Both the position numbers and the translations under genes were made by a program. A DNA stretch of 64,000 bases from Ursus arctos (taxonomy: Eukaryota > Chordata > Mammalia > Carnivora > Ursidae): NCBI RefSeq assembly GCF_023065955.2, contig NW_026622808.1, positions 49,922,475-49,986,474 on the forward strand, written 5' to 3'. Under the pieces are notes generated by a model, which was not told where the DNA came from, searched no databases, and saw only the letters and a list, made by a program, of their open reading frames with translations. Numbering within the stretch: position 1 is the first letter of the stretch; every line of letters starts with the position of its first letter. Below, piece by piece: positions 1 to 12,170 of this stretch.

Positions 1-560
1 TGGTTTTTGGGGCACTTATAAAAGAGCTCTAATGAACTTAACGTCCTTTGAGAAAGAACTGGAATGTCATTTTCTATTATCTTCACCCACCTTTTTGTGA
101 TTTGTCATTAAAAGTGAAGAATAGTAATTTTCATCATAAACTATTTATATTTTGGTACTTTGACTTTTGGTTTTATCATGTCATTTACGTTAGAGACTCC
201 TTAGTTGGGGCAAAGCCTTTCTTTGGCACATTATAAAAATTCCCACCACAATGACCCCAAGGTGAAATACTGATGTCTCCTTTGGGCCATGCAATGCTAC
301 AAAATCTCTCACGTGGCAGGATATTTCCCCTTCTTCCCCTTTTCTCTATGACACTGTAAGCTCTATCAGGAAGCCGTGTGGGTGAGGTGGGGGTGGGGTG
401 GCTGGATGGTCTCTCCCTGTTGAGGAGTACCCCTTGCATTGGAAAATGTTTTGTGACCCCAGGCTCTGCCAGGAGTGCCCCCAGTCATGATGACATCAAC
501 AACAAAAGCACCTCCACGCATTTTGAATGTCTCAGATATGGTGGTAGCTACCACCATTCA
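1..560. other. Unassigned non-coding sequence
   Basis: I recognise no gene, RNA or repeat here. The short open frames on both strands have no domain, no signal peptide and no composition that sets them apart from chance. Confidence 0.5.
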
Positions 561-574
561 GAAACCACTGGTAG

Positions 575-782
575 GGGGCGCCTGGGTGGCGCAGTCCTTA
601 AGCATCTGCCTTCAGCTCAGGGCGTGATCCCGGCATTCTGGGATTGAGCCCCACCCGCATCAGGCTCCTCTGCTGTGAGCCTGCTTCTTCCTCTCCCACT
701 CCCCCTGCTTGTATTCCCTCTCTCGCTGGCTGTCTCTATCTCTGTTAAAATAAATAAATAAAATCTTAAAAAAAAAAAAAAA
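575..782 (+). repeat. Can-SINE (SINEC), young type, full length
   Basis: tRNA-Lys-derived SINE of Carnivora, moved by L1 machinery. The head begins ggcgcctgggtggcgcag (Pol III A-box region), then a B-box-like gggattgagcccc, a CT-rich body, an AATAAATAAAATCTT tail and poly(A). The 14-bp target-site duplication gaaaccactggtag flanks it exactly (561-574 and 784-797). Exact TSD and near-consensus body suggest a fairly recent insertion. Confidence 0.95.
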
Positions 783-799
783 AGAAACCACTGGTAGAA

Positions 800-890
800 G
801 TAGGGAAAATGTCTCATTCATATTTATTTCCCCAGTCGCTGGCACATAGCAGGCAATCAGTAAATGTTTATTGAACTGACAAATGAATGA
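800..890 (+). repeat. L2 3'-end remnant
   Basis: The text 'ctggcacatagcaggcaatcagtaaatgtttattgaa' (split here by function, not quoted in full elsewhere) follows the conserved 3' end of L2 LINEs, ending in a GAATGA-type tail. The SINE at 575-782 landed just upstream. Confidence 0.6.
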
Positions 891-2455
891 CTATTTGTCT
901 CAACAGTGAATACAGAAAGAAGTTCATCCGTCCCCAAAATACATACTCTTGTTCCTTAAAAAAATTCTGCATTGAGTTTGCATTATGTGTTAGGCAGGAG
1001 ACTAAGTACTTAGAATGCACTGTAGCAAAACAGAGATGATCTCTGTCTCAGCGGGTCTTAGAGTAGAGTGGGGAAGGCAGACGATTGACCAAGTAATAAG
1101 AGGAAGCAGGCACTGCCACAAGGATTATAGGGGAGACATGTAATGTAGGATGAGGGGGTCAGGGAATGCATCCCATGACTGCGGCTGAGACTGAGACGGA
1201 GGGGTGAGTAGGAGAGAGCTAGGTGACAGGGGGAGGAGACATGCAAATAAGGCTCCAAGGCAGAAGAGCAGGAAGATTCACGAAGCTGTATGGCAAGCTG
1301 GATCCCAGATTTGTGGAACTCCGAAAAATTGGCAGTAGGGGGATGCCTGAACAGTAGGGGGGCAGGGAAGCCCATCTGGGCAGCAGCTGTGGAGTTCCAG
1401 GGGTGAGAAGAAAAGACTTAGGGCAGGCTTATGGGAATGTCTACATAACTAAGCCAAAGGAGTCCACATGTCTCTCATTCCCCCCCACCCCCGGGGACCC
1501 GAGGGCGTTAACCTGCAGAACAGGGTGAGGATTTGATGGGTGAAGGTGCCTCCTTCAAAGCAACTGTGCAGAGGCAGGCTTCGCATTCAGGAGTCTGTTT
1601 GCCCCTCCCCCTTCCACATCCCAGCCGAAGGAGGAGGCAGGAGGGCTTGGCGGGGACAGAAGTTCTGCTTCAATCCCACTTGAGCCAGAGGCTAGGTGGT
1701 CTTGTTCTTCCCTCCAAGCCTGCTTTCACTTCTCTTTCCCTTTGGCTGAGAGAGCAAGGAGCATCTTGCAGTCTCGGACTCCAGCAGGAAGAGATGGAGG
1801 GGAGTGTCAGAAGTAGCAGAATCCTGAAGGGGAAGGAACCAGTCATGATTGCCCACAGTCCAGGGCTGACTAGTAGGCTGCTTCGGTTCTGCTGTCCTGA
1901 CTTTGAATGGCTTTTTGGCATCATAAAGATCTAAAAACACTACACACTAAATAATATCCAGCACTAAGACATCTATCCAGCTTCTATCCTTTGGCAAACT
2001 CATTCCACTCTTGGGGTGGGGGGAGGAAGAAAGAAAACAAAATCTTCTCATCTTCCTCAAAAATCTCATCTGTTATTTTATTAAACCAAATTCTCCCTGC
2101 TCAAAGGAAAAAGGAGGGATGTTATCTTTATTGTATGAGGTCTAAAAAAGGGAGCAACATGCTAGATCCCTATCGTCTCCATTTTTGCTAGTTAATCCAT
2201 TCAACAGATATTGGAAGCTCCTGCCAAGTCAAATTTTAGAAGTCATCTATGTAGATGAGAAAGCACTTGAAGGGGATGCTGATTCCAAAGGAGCCCACAC
2301 AGGTCAGTGGCAAAGAGCTGACCTTCTTCTTGAAAGAAGAAATAGTATCAATGTTGTGACTTACCTCCCACCCCCATAATTTGTCACCTTTTATTTATAC
2401 TTAATTTACATGCACATCAGCAAGGACAAAATTAAAATAGTAAGAAATTGGTCTA
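891..2455. other. Unassigned non-coding sequence
   Basis: No gene is recognised. The stretch at about 955-1090 loosely resembles an old LINE tail but is too diverged to call. The open frame at 1533-1934 (+) overlaps equally long frames on the other strand and has no recognisable domain. Confidence 0.45.
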
Positions 2456-2464
2456 TATAGCACC

Positions 2465-2664
2465 CTTTTTTTTAAAAAAAACGATTTATTTATTTATTTA
2501 AGAGAGAGAGGAGGGGAGGGTCAGAGGGAAAGGGGGAGAGAGCCTCAAGCAGAATCTATGCTGAGTGTGGAGCTCAGTGCCGGGTTTGATCTCAGGACCC
2601 TGAGATCATGACCTGAACCGAAACCAAGAGTTGGCTGCTTAACCAAATGTGCCTCCACTACCCC
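2465..2664 (-). repeat. Can-SINE, older type
   Basis: Reverse-oriented copy: poly(T), ATTTATTTATTTAAGAGAGAG, then the tRNA-like head at the right end. TSD tatagcaccctttttt (2456-2471) against tatagcatcctttttt (2665-2680), one mismatch. Body diverged from the young copies. Confidence 0.88.
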
Positions 2665-2749
2665 TATAGCATCCTTTTTTCTAAATAAAGTCAGCTCTAC
2701 ATGTAGCATCAGTTGATTTCCACAGTATTCTCCCACGGTCAAATGCAGA

Positions 2750-2840
2750 AAGGCTTTCCTAGCCCCATTTCATGGATAAAAAAACTGAGGCAAAGAGAAG
2801 CTGGGTAATTTGCTGAAGATCAGTGGGAAAGCATTTAAAA
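2750..2840 (-). repeat. MIR remnant
   Basis: 'ccccatttcatggataaa' followed by 'actgaggcaaagagaagc' matches the reverse complement of the conserved MIR core (CTCAGTTTCCTCATCTGTAAAATGGGG). Confidence 0.7.
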
Positions 2841-4037
2841 GCATCTTAAGTGATATAGCTGCTAATTTCTTAATCTTTCTAATTTGAGAGACAAAAGGAC
2901 AATTTCTTTTGTATTGATGTTATTTTCTTTGGTCTCATACTATAATTTATAGGGTATGAATGGCTTTGGGACTTATTTACTCCTCCAGGAAGTGAATGTG
3001 ACAAAATGCCCATCCTTTGGACTTGCCCAATTTAAGTAAGACTAAAACAGTGATGGGAAGAAAAAGAAAATGAAAAGTAATAGAATTTTTTTTTATGGGA
3101 GTTAAGAGTAGCTACTTGAAACCCAATGGACCTTCACTTCTATACAATAAATGAAAGAAGAAAAATAAAAGGTATATAAAAAATTTGACTCTCCAAAAAT
3201 CAATCATACTGTGTATGTGCCGGTAACTAGTAAAACGAAAAAGAGAAATCAGCCAAGATCGATAGCTTGCAAAGTAGTAAGAACTCTCAAGACCAGGTAT
3301 ACTCTGGCCATTAAACAAAGAAGTTATAAAAAATAGATCATTTTCCTGTTATTACTAAAAACTACAGAATGATTTGGTAGGATTATTGCTAGGAATTTGG
3401 ACTATTTGGCCCTGAACAGCAAGAACAAAATAAAAGCAAACTTTGGCATGTAAACCACCCCCCCCAAGAAAAAGAAAAAAAGAAATAAAGGTATTTATTT
3501 AATCTTGCTATCCTAAAATTAATTTAAAGTTGTATTAGTGACATATCATTCTCAACTACAAAAGGGATTGTCAACAAGAGAAAGCAGCTGAAAGCAGCAT
3601 GCTACAGGCCTAAGGCCTTAAGGATATTTCACAGAGTTGAGAAAACAGCTGTATATTCTTCAGATCAAGAGTTCAGAGAGCTCTAGGCAGTATTTGAGAA
3701 GAATGAGGAAAAGAACTTCATGATCTGGTCTTGAATCAATAACAAAGAGAGAAAACAGGAGTTTTACTCTGGAAGCAGCTGGCACCAAAGAAATTTAAGG
3801 TAGATGTCCTCACTCTAAAAAAATCCCGTTATAATTTCAGCCTGGTGGGCTTGCAGATAATTTTGGTTTATTCTTTGTATGTTTATATATTTTGCCAGAT
3901 GGTGTTGGGTGTCTATTCATGAACCATTTACCCCCCCTTTTCAGAGCCTTCATTTTCCATACCCCTGAAATGAACTATGATTGATCTAAGGGAAGGCATG
4001 ACACCCCATCTGTCAATAAGACATAAAATGAAGATTT
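2841..4037. other. Unassigned AT-rich sequence
   Basis: AT-rich with no open frame of note and no repeat that I can name. Contains a short C run at about 3459-3466 followed by an A-rich tract. Confidence 0.45.
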
Positions 4038-4047
4038 CTAAAGAGTT

Positions 4048-4258
4048 TTTTTTTTTTTTTAAGATTTTTATTTATTTGAGAGAAAGAGAGAGAGAGGGCA
4101 CGTGGGGGTGGGAGTGGTGTGAGAAGGGGCAGAGGGAGAGAGAGAAGCAGGCTCCCTGCTGAGCAGACAGCCTGATGCAGGTCTCTATCCCAGGACCCTG
4201 GGATCATGACTTGAGCCAAAGGCAGATGCCTAACTGACTGAACCACCCAGGTGCCCCA
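4048..4258 (-). repeat. Can-SINE, older type
   Basis: Reverse-oriented: poly(T), GAGA-rich stretch, tRNA-like head ending ccacccaggtgcccc. TSD ctaaagagtt at 4038-4047 and 4259-4268. Open frames on both strands here are SINE translations. Confidence 0.93.
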
Positions 4259-4569
4259 CTAAAGAGTTCCGGAAAAGATTTCCCTCTGAAAAAACGGAAC
4301 ACAAGAATTTTGTTAGCATATTCCTTGATTCCTGCTTGGGGCATTATTGGATGAAGACGCAATGCTTTGAGCCACAGCAGCTCTCCCGTGACCAAGAGGA
4401 CATGTGTTGACAGCAAAGATAAGAGAAGAAAGGATGGTAAAAGCCTGGGTCTTTGATGACTTTGTTTAGATGTCAAATCAACCTGGGAACAGTCTATGTT
4501 CAGATGACTTGCAATGAGACTTACACAATAAAGGGCCTTACATAGTTTAAGCAGTTTTAGTTGGATGTT
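4259..4569. other. Unassigned non-coding sequence
   Basis: Between a SINE and an L1 fragment. I see no gene or named repeat. Confidence 0.4.
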
Positions 4570-5768
4570 TTGTTACCTTCAACAGATCACTTTTCAAAAC
4601 TTACCACAAAGCCATAGTAATCAAGACAGACTAGCACTGGCATAAGGATAGATCCATAGATCAATGGAATAAGAATCAAGAGTGCAGAAATCAATCCTCA
4701 TTTATGGTCAAATGATTTTTGAGTGCCAACACCACTCAGTGGGAAAGTGTAGTCTTTTCAGCAAATGGTGGTAAGATAGCTGGATACTAACATGAAAAGA
4801 ATGAATTTGAACCCCTACCTCACATTATATACAAAAATTAACTCAATATAGATCAAAGAACTAAAAGTAAGAGTGAAATCTGTAAAACTCTTAGAAGAAA
4901 ACATAATTGTATATCTTTGTGACACTGGGTTAGACAGTGGCTTCTTTGATATGTCACGAAAAGCATAAATAACAAAAGAAAAAAATAAATAAATTGGCCT
5001 TTATCAAAATTAAAAACTTTTGTGTTTCAAAGAATACAATAAATAAAGTACGTGGGGGGGGGACCCAGCCACTCACTGGGAAAAAATATTTGCAAATCTT
5101 TTATCTGATAAGGAACCTCTATCTAGAGTATGTAAAGAGCTACAACTCAATCAGAAAAAGACAAATAACCCAATTTAAAAGTAGGCAAAGGGTTTGTACA
5201 AACATTTCTTTAAAGCAGATCTATGAATGCCTACTAAGCACATATAAAGATGTTCAACATCATGAATCCTTACGGAATGCAAATCAAAACACATTGAAAT
5301 ACAACTTCACAACCACTAGAATGGCTGTAATCAAAAAAAGAATAATAACAAGAGTCAGCAAGGATGTGGAGAAACTGGAACCTCACACATTTCTGGTATG
5401 AATGTAAAATAGTGTAGCCATTGTGGAAAAGATTAGCAATCTACCGAAGGATAAACACAGAATTACCATACAGCCCAATTCCATTCCTAGGTATATACTC
5501 TAAAGAAGTGAAAACATGTGTTAAAAAAACCCAACTTGTACACGAATGCTCACAGCAACATGGTTCATAATAACCAATGGTGGAAGCAACCCACACATCT
5601 ATCAGCTGATGAATAGTCTACAAATAAAGCGGTATATCCCCATAATGTAATTCAATTTAGCAATAAAAAGGAAGGAAGTATATTCCCAAGAGAACTGAAA
5701 ATACGTTCACCTAAAAAGTTGCACACAAATGTTTATAGCAGCATTATTGATAAGAGTCAAAAAGTGGA

Positions 5769-5969
5769 GGGCGCCTGGGTGGCTCAGTCGTTTAGGCATC
5801 TGCGTTCGGCTCAGGTCATGATCCCGGGGTCCTGGGACTGAGTCCCACGTTGAATCCGGTGTCAGGCTCCCAGCTCAGTGGGGAGTCTGCTTCTCCCTCT
5901 ACCCTTCCCCCCTGTTTGTGATCTCTCTTTCTCTCCCACTCAAATAAATAAATAAAACCTTTAAAAAAA
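5769..5969 (+). repeat. Can-SINE inserted in L1
   Basis: Head ggcgcctgggtggctcagtc, B-box-like part, CT-rich body, AATAAATAAATAAAACC tail. Exact 14-bp TSD agtcaaaaagtgga at 5755-5768 and 5970-5983. The L1 sequence reads through once the SINE and one TSD are removed. Confidence 0.95.
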
Positions 5970-6249
5970 AGTCAAAAAGTGGAAACAGCTCAAATGTCAC
6001 TTGATAGTGGACACATACCATGTGGTAAGCTATATAGTGGAATATTATTCAGCCACAAAAAGGGGTGAAGTAATGACACATGCTACAACATAGATGAATC
6101 TTGAAAACATTATGCTAAGTAAAAAAAAAAAAAAAAAGAGAGACAAAAAAGCCATATATCCATAGAGACAAAAAATAGGTTAATGGTTGCCAGGGTTTAG
6201 GGGGGATGGAATGGGAAGAGACTGCCAATGGGTATGGAGATTCTTTTTT

Positions 6250-6455
6250 TTTTTTTTTTTTGTAACTTATTTTATTTAAAAAAAGTTTTTATTTAGAGAG
6301 AGAGAGAAGGGGGGTGGGGCAGAGGGAGAGAGAGAATGTTAAGCAGGTGCCATGCCCAGCACGGAGCCCAATGTGGGGCTTGATCTCACGACCCTGAGAT
6401 CATGACATGAGCTGAAATCAAGAGTCAGACACTTACCAACTGAGCCAGGCGCCTC
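6250..6455 (-). repeat. Can-SINE, older type, first of a same-site pair
   Basis: Reverse-oriented with a long poly(T). TSD tggagattctttttt (6235-6249) against tggagtttctttttt (6456-6470), one mismatch. Head ends gagccaggcgcct. Confidence 0.88.
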
Positions 6456-6468
6456 TGGAGTTTCTTTT

Positions 6469-6673
6469 TTTTTTTTTTTTTAAAGATTTTATTTATTTAT
6501 TTGAGAGAGAGAGAGACAGCCAGCGAGAGAGGGAGGGAACACAAGCAGGGGGAGTGAGAGAGGAAGAAGCAGGCTCATAGCGGAGGAGCCTGATGTGGGG
6601 CTCGATCCCATAACGCCGGGATCACGCCCTGAGCCGAAGGCAGACGCCCAACGACTGAGCCACCCAGGCGCCC
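6469..6673 (-). repeat. Can-SINE, young type, second of a same-site pair
   Basis: Reverse-oriented, near-consensus young body. TSD ctggagtttctttt at 6455-6468 and 6674-6687. Its left TSD is the right TSD of the older SINE at 6250-6455, so it inserted later at the same target. Confidence 0.93.
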
Positions 6674-7230
6674 CTGGAGTTTCTTTTTATAGTAAAATAA
6701 TTTGGAATTAGATTATAGTGATTATTGCACAACCTTGTGAATATACTAAAAACCACTGAATTGTGCACTTCAAAAGGGTGAATTTTGTGATTTCTGACTA
6801 AATTAAATAAATCAAGAATAAATAATCAAGCAATCATAAAAAACAAGTAACAGCAAAAGAGGAAATACTGACCCACGCTACAAAACAGATGAATCTTGAA
6901 AAAGCTATGCTAAGTGAAAGAAGACAGCAAAGATCACGTATTTTATGATGCCATTTCTGTGTAATGTCCGCATTAGGCAAGTCTATAGGGATTGAAAGTA
7001 GATAGTGGTTGCCTAGGGCTGAGGGGGGTCTGGAAGGAGGGTAGGGGAAATGGGGAATGACTGCTAATGGTACAGGATTTCTTTTTAAGACAATGAAAAT
7101 GTCCTACACTTAGATTATAGTGATGGTCGCACAACTCTGTAAATATACTAAAAGCAATTGAATTATACACTTTAAACAGGTGAACTTTATATGTAAACTC
7201 TATCTCAATAAAGCTGTTATCAATAAGCAA

Positions 7231-8680
7231 ACACACAAATAAATAAAATAAAACACATCATAACCCTTTACCTCTATTTTCTGAATATTCTACAATGGAC
7301 ATGCAATACTTATTTCTCAGGAAAAGGTGCTTGAATTTCTTGATTAGGAAAAAAAATGTATTATACAAAACAAAGTAAAAATAAAAGCAGGAAATCAGTA
7401 CTGCACATGAACTCCACTGTGAAACTCAGTGAATGCAGGCAGATAAAAAACTAAAGGAAAATACATCAAATTAATGATAGTGATTTTGGATGATTTTTAT
7501 TATTTTTTTTTTTGGAGGGCTTTCTTTTCTTTCTTTGCTATATCAGCACATATTACATTTTGATTTCTAATTCTGAAATGCACGTGAACTCATACAAAAG
7601 GTTACTCTTCAGTGAATGAAATGTTACGAACTTCTCCCATCCTGGTTCCCCAGCTCATTTCCAGGACTGCCATGTAAGATTGCTCAAGTTGTTTACTGCA
7701 CAATGGTATGTGGTGGAGGAAGTGAGGAGAGGTTATAATCCAGCCTGGGCTCTGCTGGATAAGCCACAACTCATGGCTCTGAGGAAACAATCCTTTTCAT
7801 CTAAACCGCATGAAAATGCTATATAAGGAAGTGGCAGCCTTGCCTGTCTCCCCTCCACAAAGGCTACCACTATGCCTAGTTTTTTGTACGCCCCTCCAGA
7901 CATAGTCCATGTAATCCAAACAGATACATCATGCTGTATGGATGAAACAGTTATTTAAAAAGAATAAAGAAATACCAAGAAAAGCAATACAATATAATCA
8001 GAATTCAAGTACTTCTAGAGAAGTCATTCAAGGTAAAATAGGATTAAAAGGAAGAGAAAAAAAAACAACCTATTTGTAACAAACAAGTCTTAAGGGAAGA
8101 ATCCTAAATGCAAGGATGTTGGATTGTCTTCCACTTCAGCAGTCTCCAGTTCGGGTATGTTGTTTAAGCAGCAAATGAAATTGATCGAAATGCAGTTGCC
8201 AAGTGGACTGATATTTGGTACTTTATTCACCATGCTTCCCCAGCTTACAGGAGTATGGTGGTGTGCGTGTGGTCCAGCTTCCACTGGAGAGCTTTAGGAT
8301 TTTCATCTGCGGAGAAACCTGGAAATGAGTGTCCCCATATGAAGCCTAGCACTTCCATTTCGTTCGCTAGTGTCCTTGAAAACAAGGAGAGTTGCTCACA
8401 CAGAAACCTAGAGCACTCTGTTAGCCTGTAGTCTAACATCTCTATAGTCATTCAACTTGAGCTGAAGTTTCCGCTTATTTAGGGAAAACGATGGTTAAGC
8501 TGGTAAATAATTCAAACGATGAGATCTGATTGCAAGGACTGTCCTGACACTGAGTAACCTTTCAGTCTTTCTGCCTGTGTGTGTTTCTCTTCCATGTGTT
8601 GCCTCATTACGGAAGGCAACACTGGTCTTCTTTTGGGTTCCGACTCCTTGGCCCCAGGTTCTTCAGTTCTGAACACTCAT
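7231..8680. other. Mostly unassigned; possible old LINE tail at the left
   Basis: About 7260-7560 is AT-rich and resembles an old LINE or DNA-element 3' end (tctacaatggacatgcaatac), but I cannot name it. The rest shows nothing recognisable. Confidence 0.35.
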
Positions 8681-8689
8681 CTCCACCTC

Positions 8690-8890
8690 AGAATTTCATC
8701 CAGTTAACTCCTGTTTATCTTTCCAGCCTTAGCTTGAATGTTGATCCCTCAAAGCCGGAGAGTGGCCCCCTCACAGGAGCTCGATCTCACCCTCGGACCA
8801 CACGCGCTACATGTACCTGCCTTGTCACCATTGCGCTGCCATCGCTTAGCACCTGGTTCAGAGCAGGGGCTCAATAAACCTGACCTTTGA
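8690..8890 (+). repeat. L2 3'-end remnant
   Basis: CT-rich L2-type text leading to 'cttagcacctggttcagag' and 'gggctcaataaacctgacc', matching the L2 ending '...AGCACCTAGAACAGTGCC...GCTCAATAAA'. Confidence 0.6.
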
Positions 8891-8894
8891 GTAG

Positions 8895-10190
8895 ATGGAC
8901 ACGCAAAAGCTCTCCATGATCCTAGGAGAGCCTCACTCATTTAAACAAATCGAGTGCTATTTAAAAGAAAGCTTAGAATTAACGGAGAGCCAAGAATAAA
9001 AAGGTTTGGAACCTACTACTCCTTAGGTCTTCCAAGGAAAAAGTGGGGGAGAAAATGAGGCTGGATTAGGGCAATTCTCGGATGAAAAACAAGACTGGGA
9101 AAAAATGGCTGGGACCTAGGAAGGTGATCAGATGACTTTCGCGCGAGATATTTCTACGACAGCAGAGGACACTGTGTGCTAAGAAGGTGATATTTGGAAT
9201 CACCTTGATTTTAATTCGACCTGATTCAAATAGGTCTTGACGGTAGCGGCGGGATTATACAAGACATATTTGTCCTCCTAAGTGGCTTATTCTCTAAAGC
9301 CCTTTTCAAGAGTGCTTGGGACGGTCAGAAACTCGTTCTGTTTCTATTACTTCAAGTTATGCTAGGAGCAGGATAAGAAGACTTGAACTCATTTGCCTTG
9401 TGGATTTGTTCTTGGTTTCTATTTCTACAACAGAATACTTAAGTCTGTTAACTGATTAACTGCAAGAGTGCTGAGAATGTCAACAGTTACTGGCATTCCT
9501 TTTGAATGTCATTTTCCATACATGCCACTGTAGAGTTTCAGAGATGATAAAGAATTGAAAAAAGTGGTTTAAGATAATCAGTATAGAATTAAATAAAATG
9601 CAAACATTATATTTACGTGACAAAACACAACTACCAAAAACGTAGGATCATCATGTTTAAGCTGGAGAAGAATTTTCCAAGGCCCACAATCACTGGAATA
9701 TGGTTGTGTGGAAAGGAGAGCACCCAGACTAATTTAATTTCCTTCCACAACAGTGAAAATGTATGCAGACTGGCTCTTTTCAACTATTCCACTCAAGTAA
9801 ACTCCATGGCAAAAGGAAGGGAATATGTACCTTCAGGGGCCAAGGGTGGGTCCCAAAACAATTTTAGCGATGAGAAATTGAATTCACTGATTTTATCTTA
9901 AAGATTCCTGTGGATTTTGTATTTTTCTCCATAATATAACTTTGATTTTCCTTCTAAAAATACACTAAGTAAAACTGATGGTACAGGAAGATGCACAATG
10001 TTTATATTTGGTTTCCCATAATCTCTTAGGGTACCTCCTAATACCTTGATGAGGACAGTGCATTACCCTAGTGTTAGAAGCACAGAGGTAGACATTAGGG
10101 GATAATATCATTATAGTCTAATTAAACTTCAGAAAAGCTTTTACCTTAGTTAAAAAATTTTTTTCCATCAACAAATGATTAAATATGGTA
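8895..10190. other. Repeat-poor unassigned sequence
   Basis: About 1.3 kb with no SINE, L1, MIR or LTR that I can recognise. The open frame at 9617-9901 (+, 94 codons) has no recognised domain. A candidate for conservation analysis, not a gene call. Confidence 0.4.
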
Positions 10191-10195
10191 ACCTG

Positions 10196-10380
10196 GGGTG
10201 CCTGGGTGGCACAGTTGGTTAAGTGCCCAACTCTTGATTTCGTTCGGCTCAGGTCGCGATCTCAGGGTTGTGAGCGCGAGCTCTGCTTAGGGCTTTATGC
10301 TCAGCATGGAGTCTGCTTGAGTTTTTCTCTCCCTCTTTCTCTGTCCCTACCCACCAGGAAAATTTTTTAAATTTAATCTT
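10196..10380 (+). repeat. Can-SINE, older type
   Basis: Head gtgcctgggtggcacagttg, B-box region, CT-rich body and a degenerated A-rich tail. No clean TSD seen. It directly adjoins an L1 3' end. Confidence 0.85.
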
Positions 10381-10382
10381 AT

Positions 10383-10487
10383 ATAAATTTAATTAATTAA
10401 CATTTGGTATATTATCAGTTTCAGAGGTAGAGTTCAGGGATTCAACAGTTGCATATAACACCCAGCGCTCACTACATCACGTGAGGA
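10383..10487 (-). repeat. L1 3'-end fragment
   Basis: 'taattaattaacatttggta', 'tcagtttcagaggtagag' and 'acacccagcgctcactacat' match the reverse complement of carnivore L1 3' UTRs, also seen at 39557 and 48688 in this window. Confidence 0.75.
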
Positions 10488-10580
10488 TGTATGATTTATT
10501 ATCTTTGTATCCCAGAGTCTAACACAGCATCGTACAGATAGTAAGGGCCTAATTAATACACATGGGACTAAATTGAACCA
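10488..10580 (+). repeat. L2 3'-end remnant
   Basis: 'tatcccagagtctaacacag' leading to 'gtaagggcctaattaatac' is a diverged L2 tail. Confidence 0.5.
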
Positions 10581-11665
10581 GTCATCAAATTTAAGATGTA
10601 CAAAGTTAATTTCCTCATCAATTCTAAGCCTCCTAGACCCTTAACACCCAAATGCGCAATGTTATAGACACTATGACATGAAGGGAGGCGGGGTTGCTGG
10701 CATCAGGGGATAGTACTACAGTTGACCTCAATATATCATTAATAACATATACGAAAAACAGCAAGTGAAAGGGATAAAGAACGCTGGCTAAGGAAGCGGT
10801 GAGAAAGATCCAGAGTGATTATTTTGTTTGAAGGAAGCACCACCTTGGAATGTCTGGATTATGGTACTATTCATTCACATACAGAATGCAGGAGAGGAAA
10901 AGAGCCTGTGTATTTGTAAAACATCCAGAAGGCCAGGATGCGGCTGGATGTACAGATAATACTGATGATACCGTGTGTGTATGTCTACACCGGGGAACAC
11001 CGGTAAGATCCCCACTGCCTCATTAGTATGAACTGCCTGGATCGTAGAGGTACTTTGAGGTTCAGTATGGATTGAGAGGCCTCAAATGGGCACACAGATA
11101 TTCCTTGGATAAAGAAGATCTACTCCTTCCTGATATTCCTTAGAAAAGAAGCTACACGTCAGGCATTGATTTAGGGAGTTGTACGCACATCGACCCATCC
11201 TCATGTCCTCAAAAACTCTGAAGTATTATCGCCATCCCCCTTTTAAAACTGGTCGACCTGGGCAGTTTCTGCCATTAACCAAGGGAGAACAAATACAACA
11301 AAGAATGCCATGTGATCTAGCATTCTCCAAGAGAATCTTTTCTAGCAAAGTAAAGGGTTCAGTGACAGGGAAATTTCAACAAGGAAAGAAGGAACCCTTT
11401 CCCATCAGGTAAGTGGAGAAGCAGATCTCATTCCCGCCATTACTGCTTACCCCTGAGACTATGAAATATCGGGCACTATTCAAATACAGGATCCTTCACA
11501 GGGAGGAGAAACAGGCTGGACAGGTTTTGAAGGGTAGAAACCTTAAATATGTATTGGATGCAATCAGCTTAAAAAGAAAAGAGGCTTAAGGACATGGTCA
11601 GATCTTACAAGTCCAATGTACTCCAGTTACAAAATAGAGTGCAGCATTCTTTCTCTCACGCACAT

Positions 11666-11706
<41 letters not shown>

Positions 11707-12055
11707 ATTCTGGTCTCTCTTTGCACATTTAATTCTACTTAAAATCAGAGACAAGTCTATTTCTAAGGATATTTTCCTCTGGGTTCTTTTAAAGAAAAGT
11801 CAAATAGAAAATACACACAAAAAAAAAGGAAAAGAAAAAGGAAATCCATGCGAATGTATTTCTTTCCTGAGATTTCGGTCCAATAATAGAACCCCAAAAA
11901 ATCAAAAATTTACAGGCTTTCTAATCTAATCATTTTCCTCATATCGTTTTCTTTAATGCTCAGGATGAAAAAATGTGACTCTACATTTAAACTTGTTTAT
12001 CAGGGTTAGAAGTATCAGAACTTTGGTTACAGTATATTGATTTCTTGTTATAAAG
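10581..12055. other. Unassigned sequence around a (CA)n tract
   Basis: No gene recognised. Open frames at 11179-11412 and 11594-11929 (+) have no domain; the second is partly (CA)n translation. Confidence 0.4.
11666..11706. repeat. (CA)n microsatellite
   Basis: About 20 nearly pure CA units following catgcac. Likely length-polymorphic. Confidence 0.98.
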
Positions 12056-12059
12056 CACC

Positions 12060-12170
12060 CCTTAAGTCTTTAATTCTCACCACTGTCTATGAAATAGGTA
12101 TTATTAATGCCTCAATTTTACAGATGGTGAAACTGAGGTATAGAGCAGTGGAGAAGTGACAGTTCAATTC
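12060..12170 (-). repeat. MIR remnant
   Basis: 'aggtattattaatgcctcaa' then 'ttttacagatggtgaaactg' is the MIR core in reverse orientation. Confidence 0.75.

Larger units (their letters stand above)
4570..7230 (+). repeat. Old L1 LINE 3' portion, interrupted by three SINEs
   Basis: Sense-strand L1 ORF2 C-terminal region, then 3' UTR. Recognisable blocks: 'gatccatagatcaatggaat' near 4650, 'gaagaaaacat' near 4895, 'gaatggctgtaatcaaaa' near 5320, 'ttattcagccacaaaaa' near 6045. The open frame at 4994-5401 (135 codons) is an ORF2 remnant broken by stops and frameshifts either side. SINEs interrupt it at 5769-5969 and 6250-6673. The 3' UTR motif block occurs twice, at about 6080-6815 and 6864-7215. 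Too diverged to be active. Confidence 0.85.

Noticed and set aside
1533..1934. 133-codon plus-strand frame
   Set aside because: Frames of comparable length lie on the opposite strand over the same bases, and no domain or splice context supports it.
4994..5401. 135-codon plus-strand frame
   Set aside because: It lies in the sense strand of a decayed L1 and is an ORF2 remnant, not a host gene.
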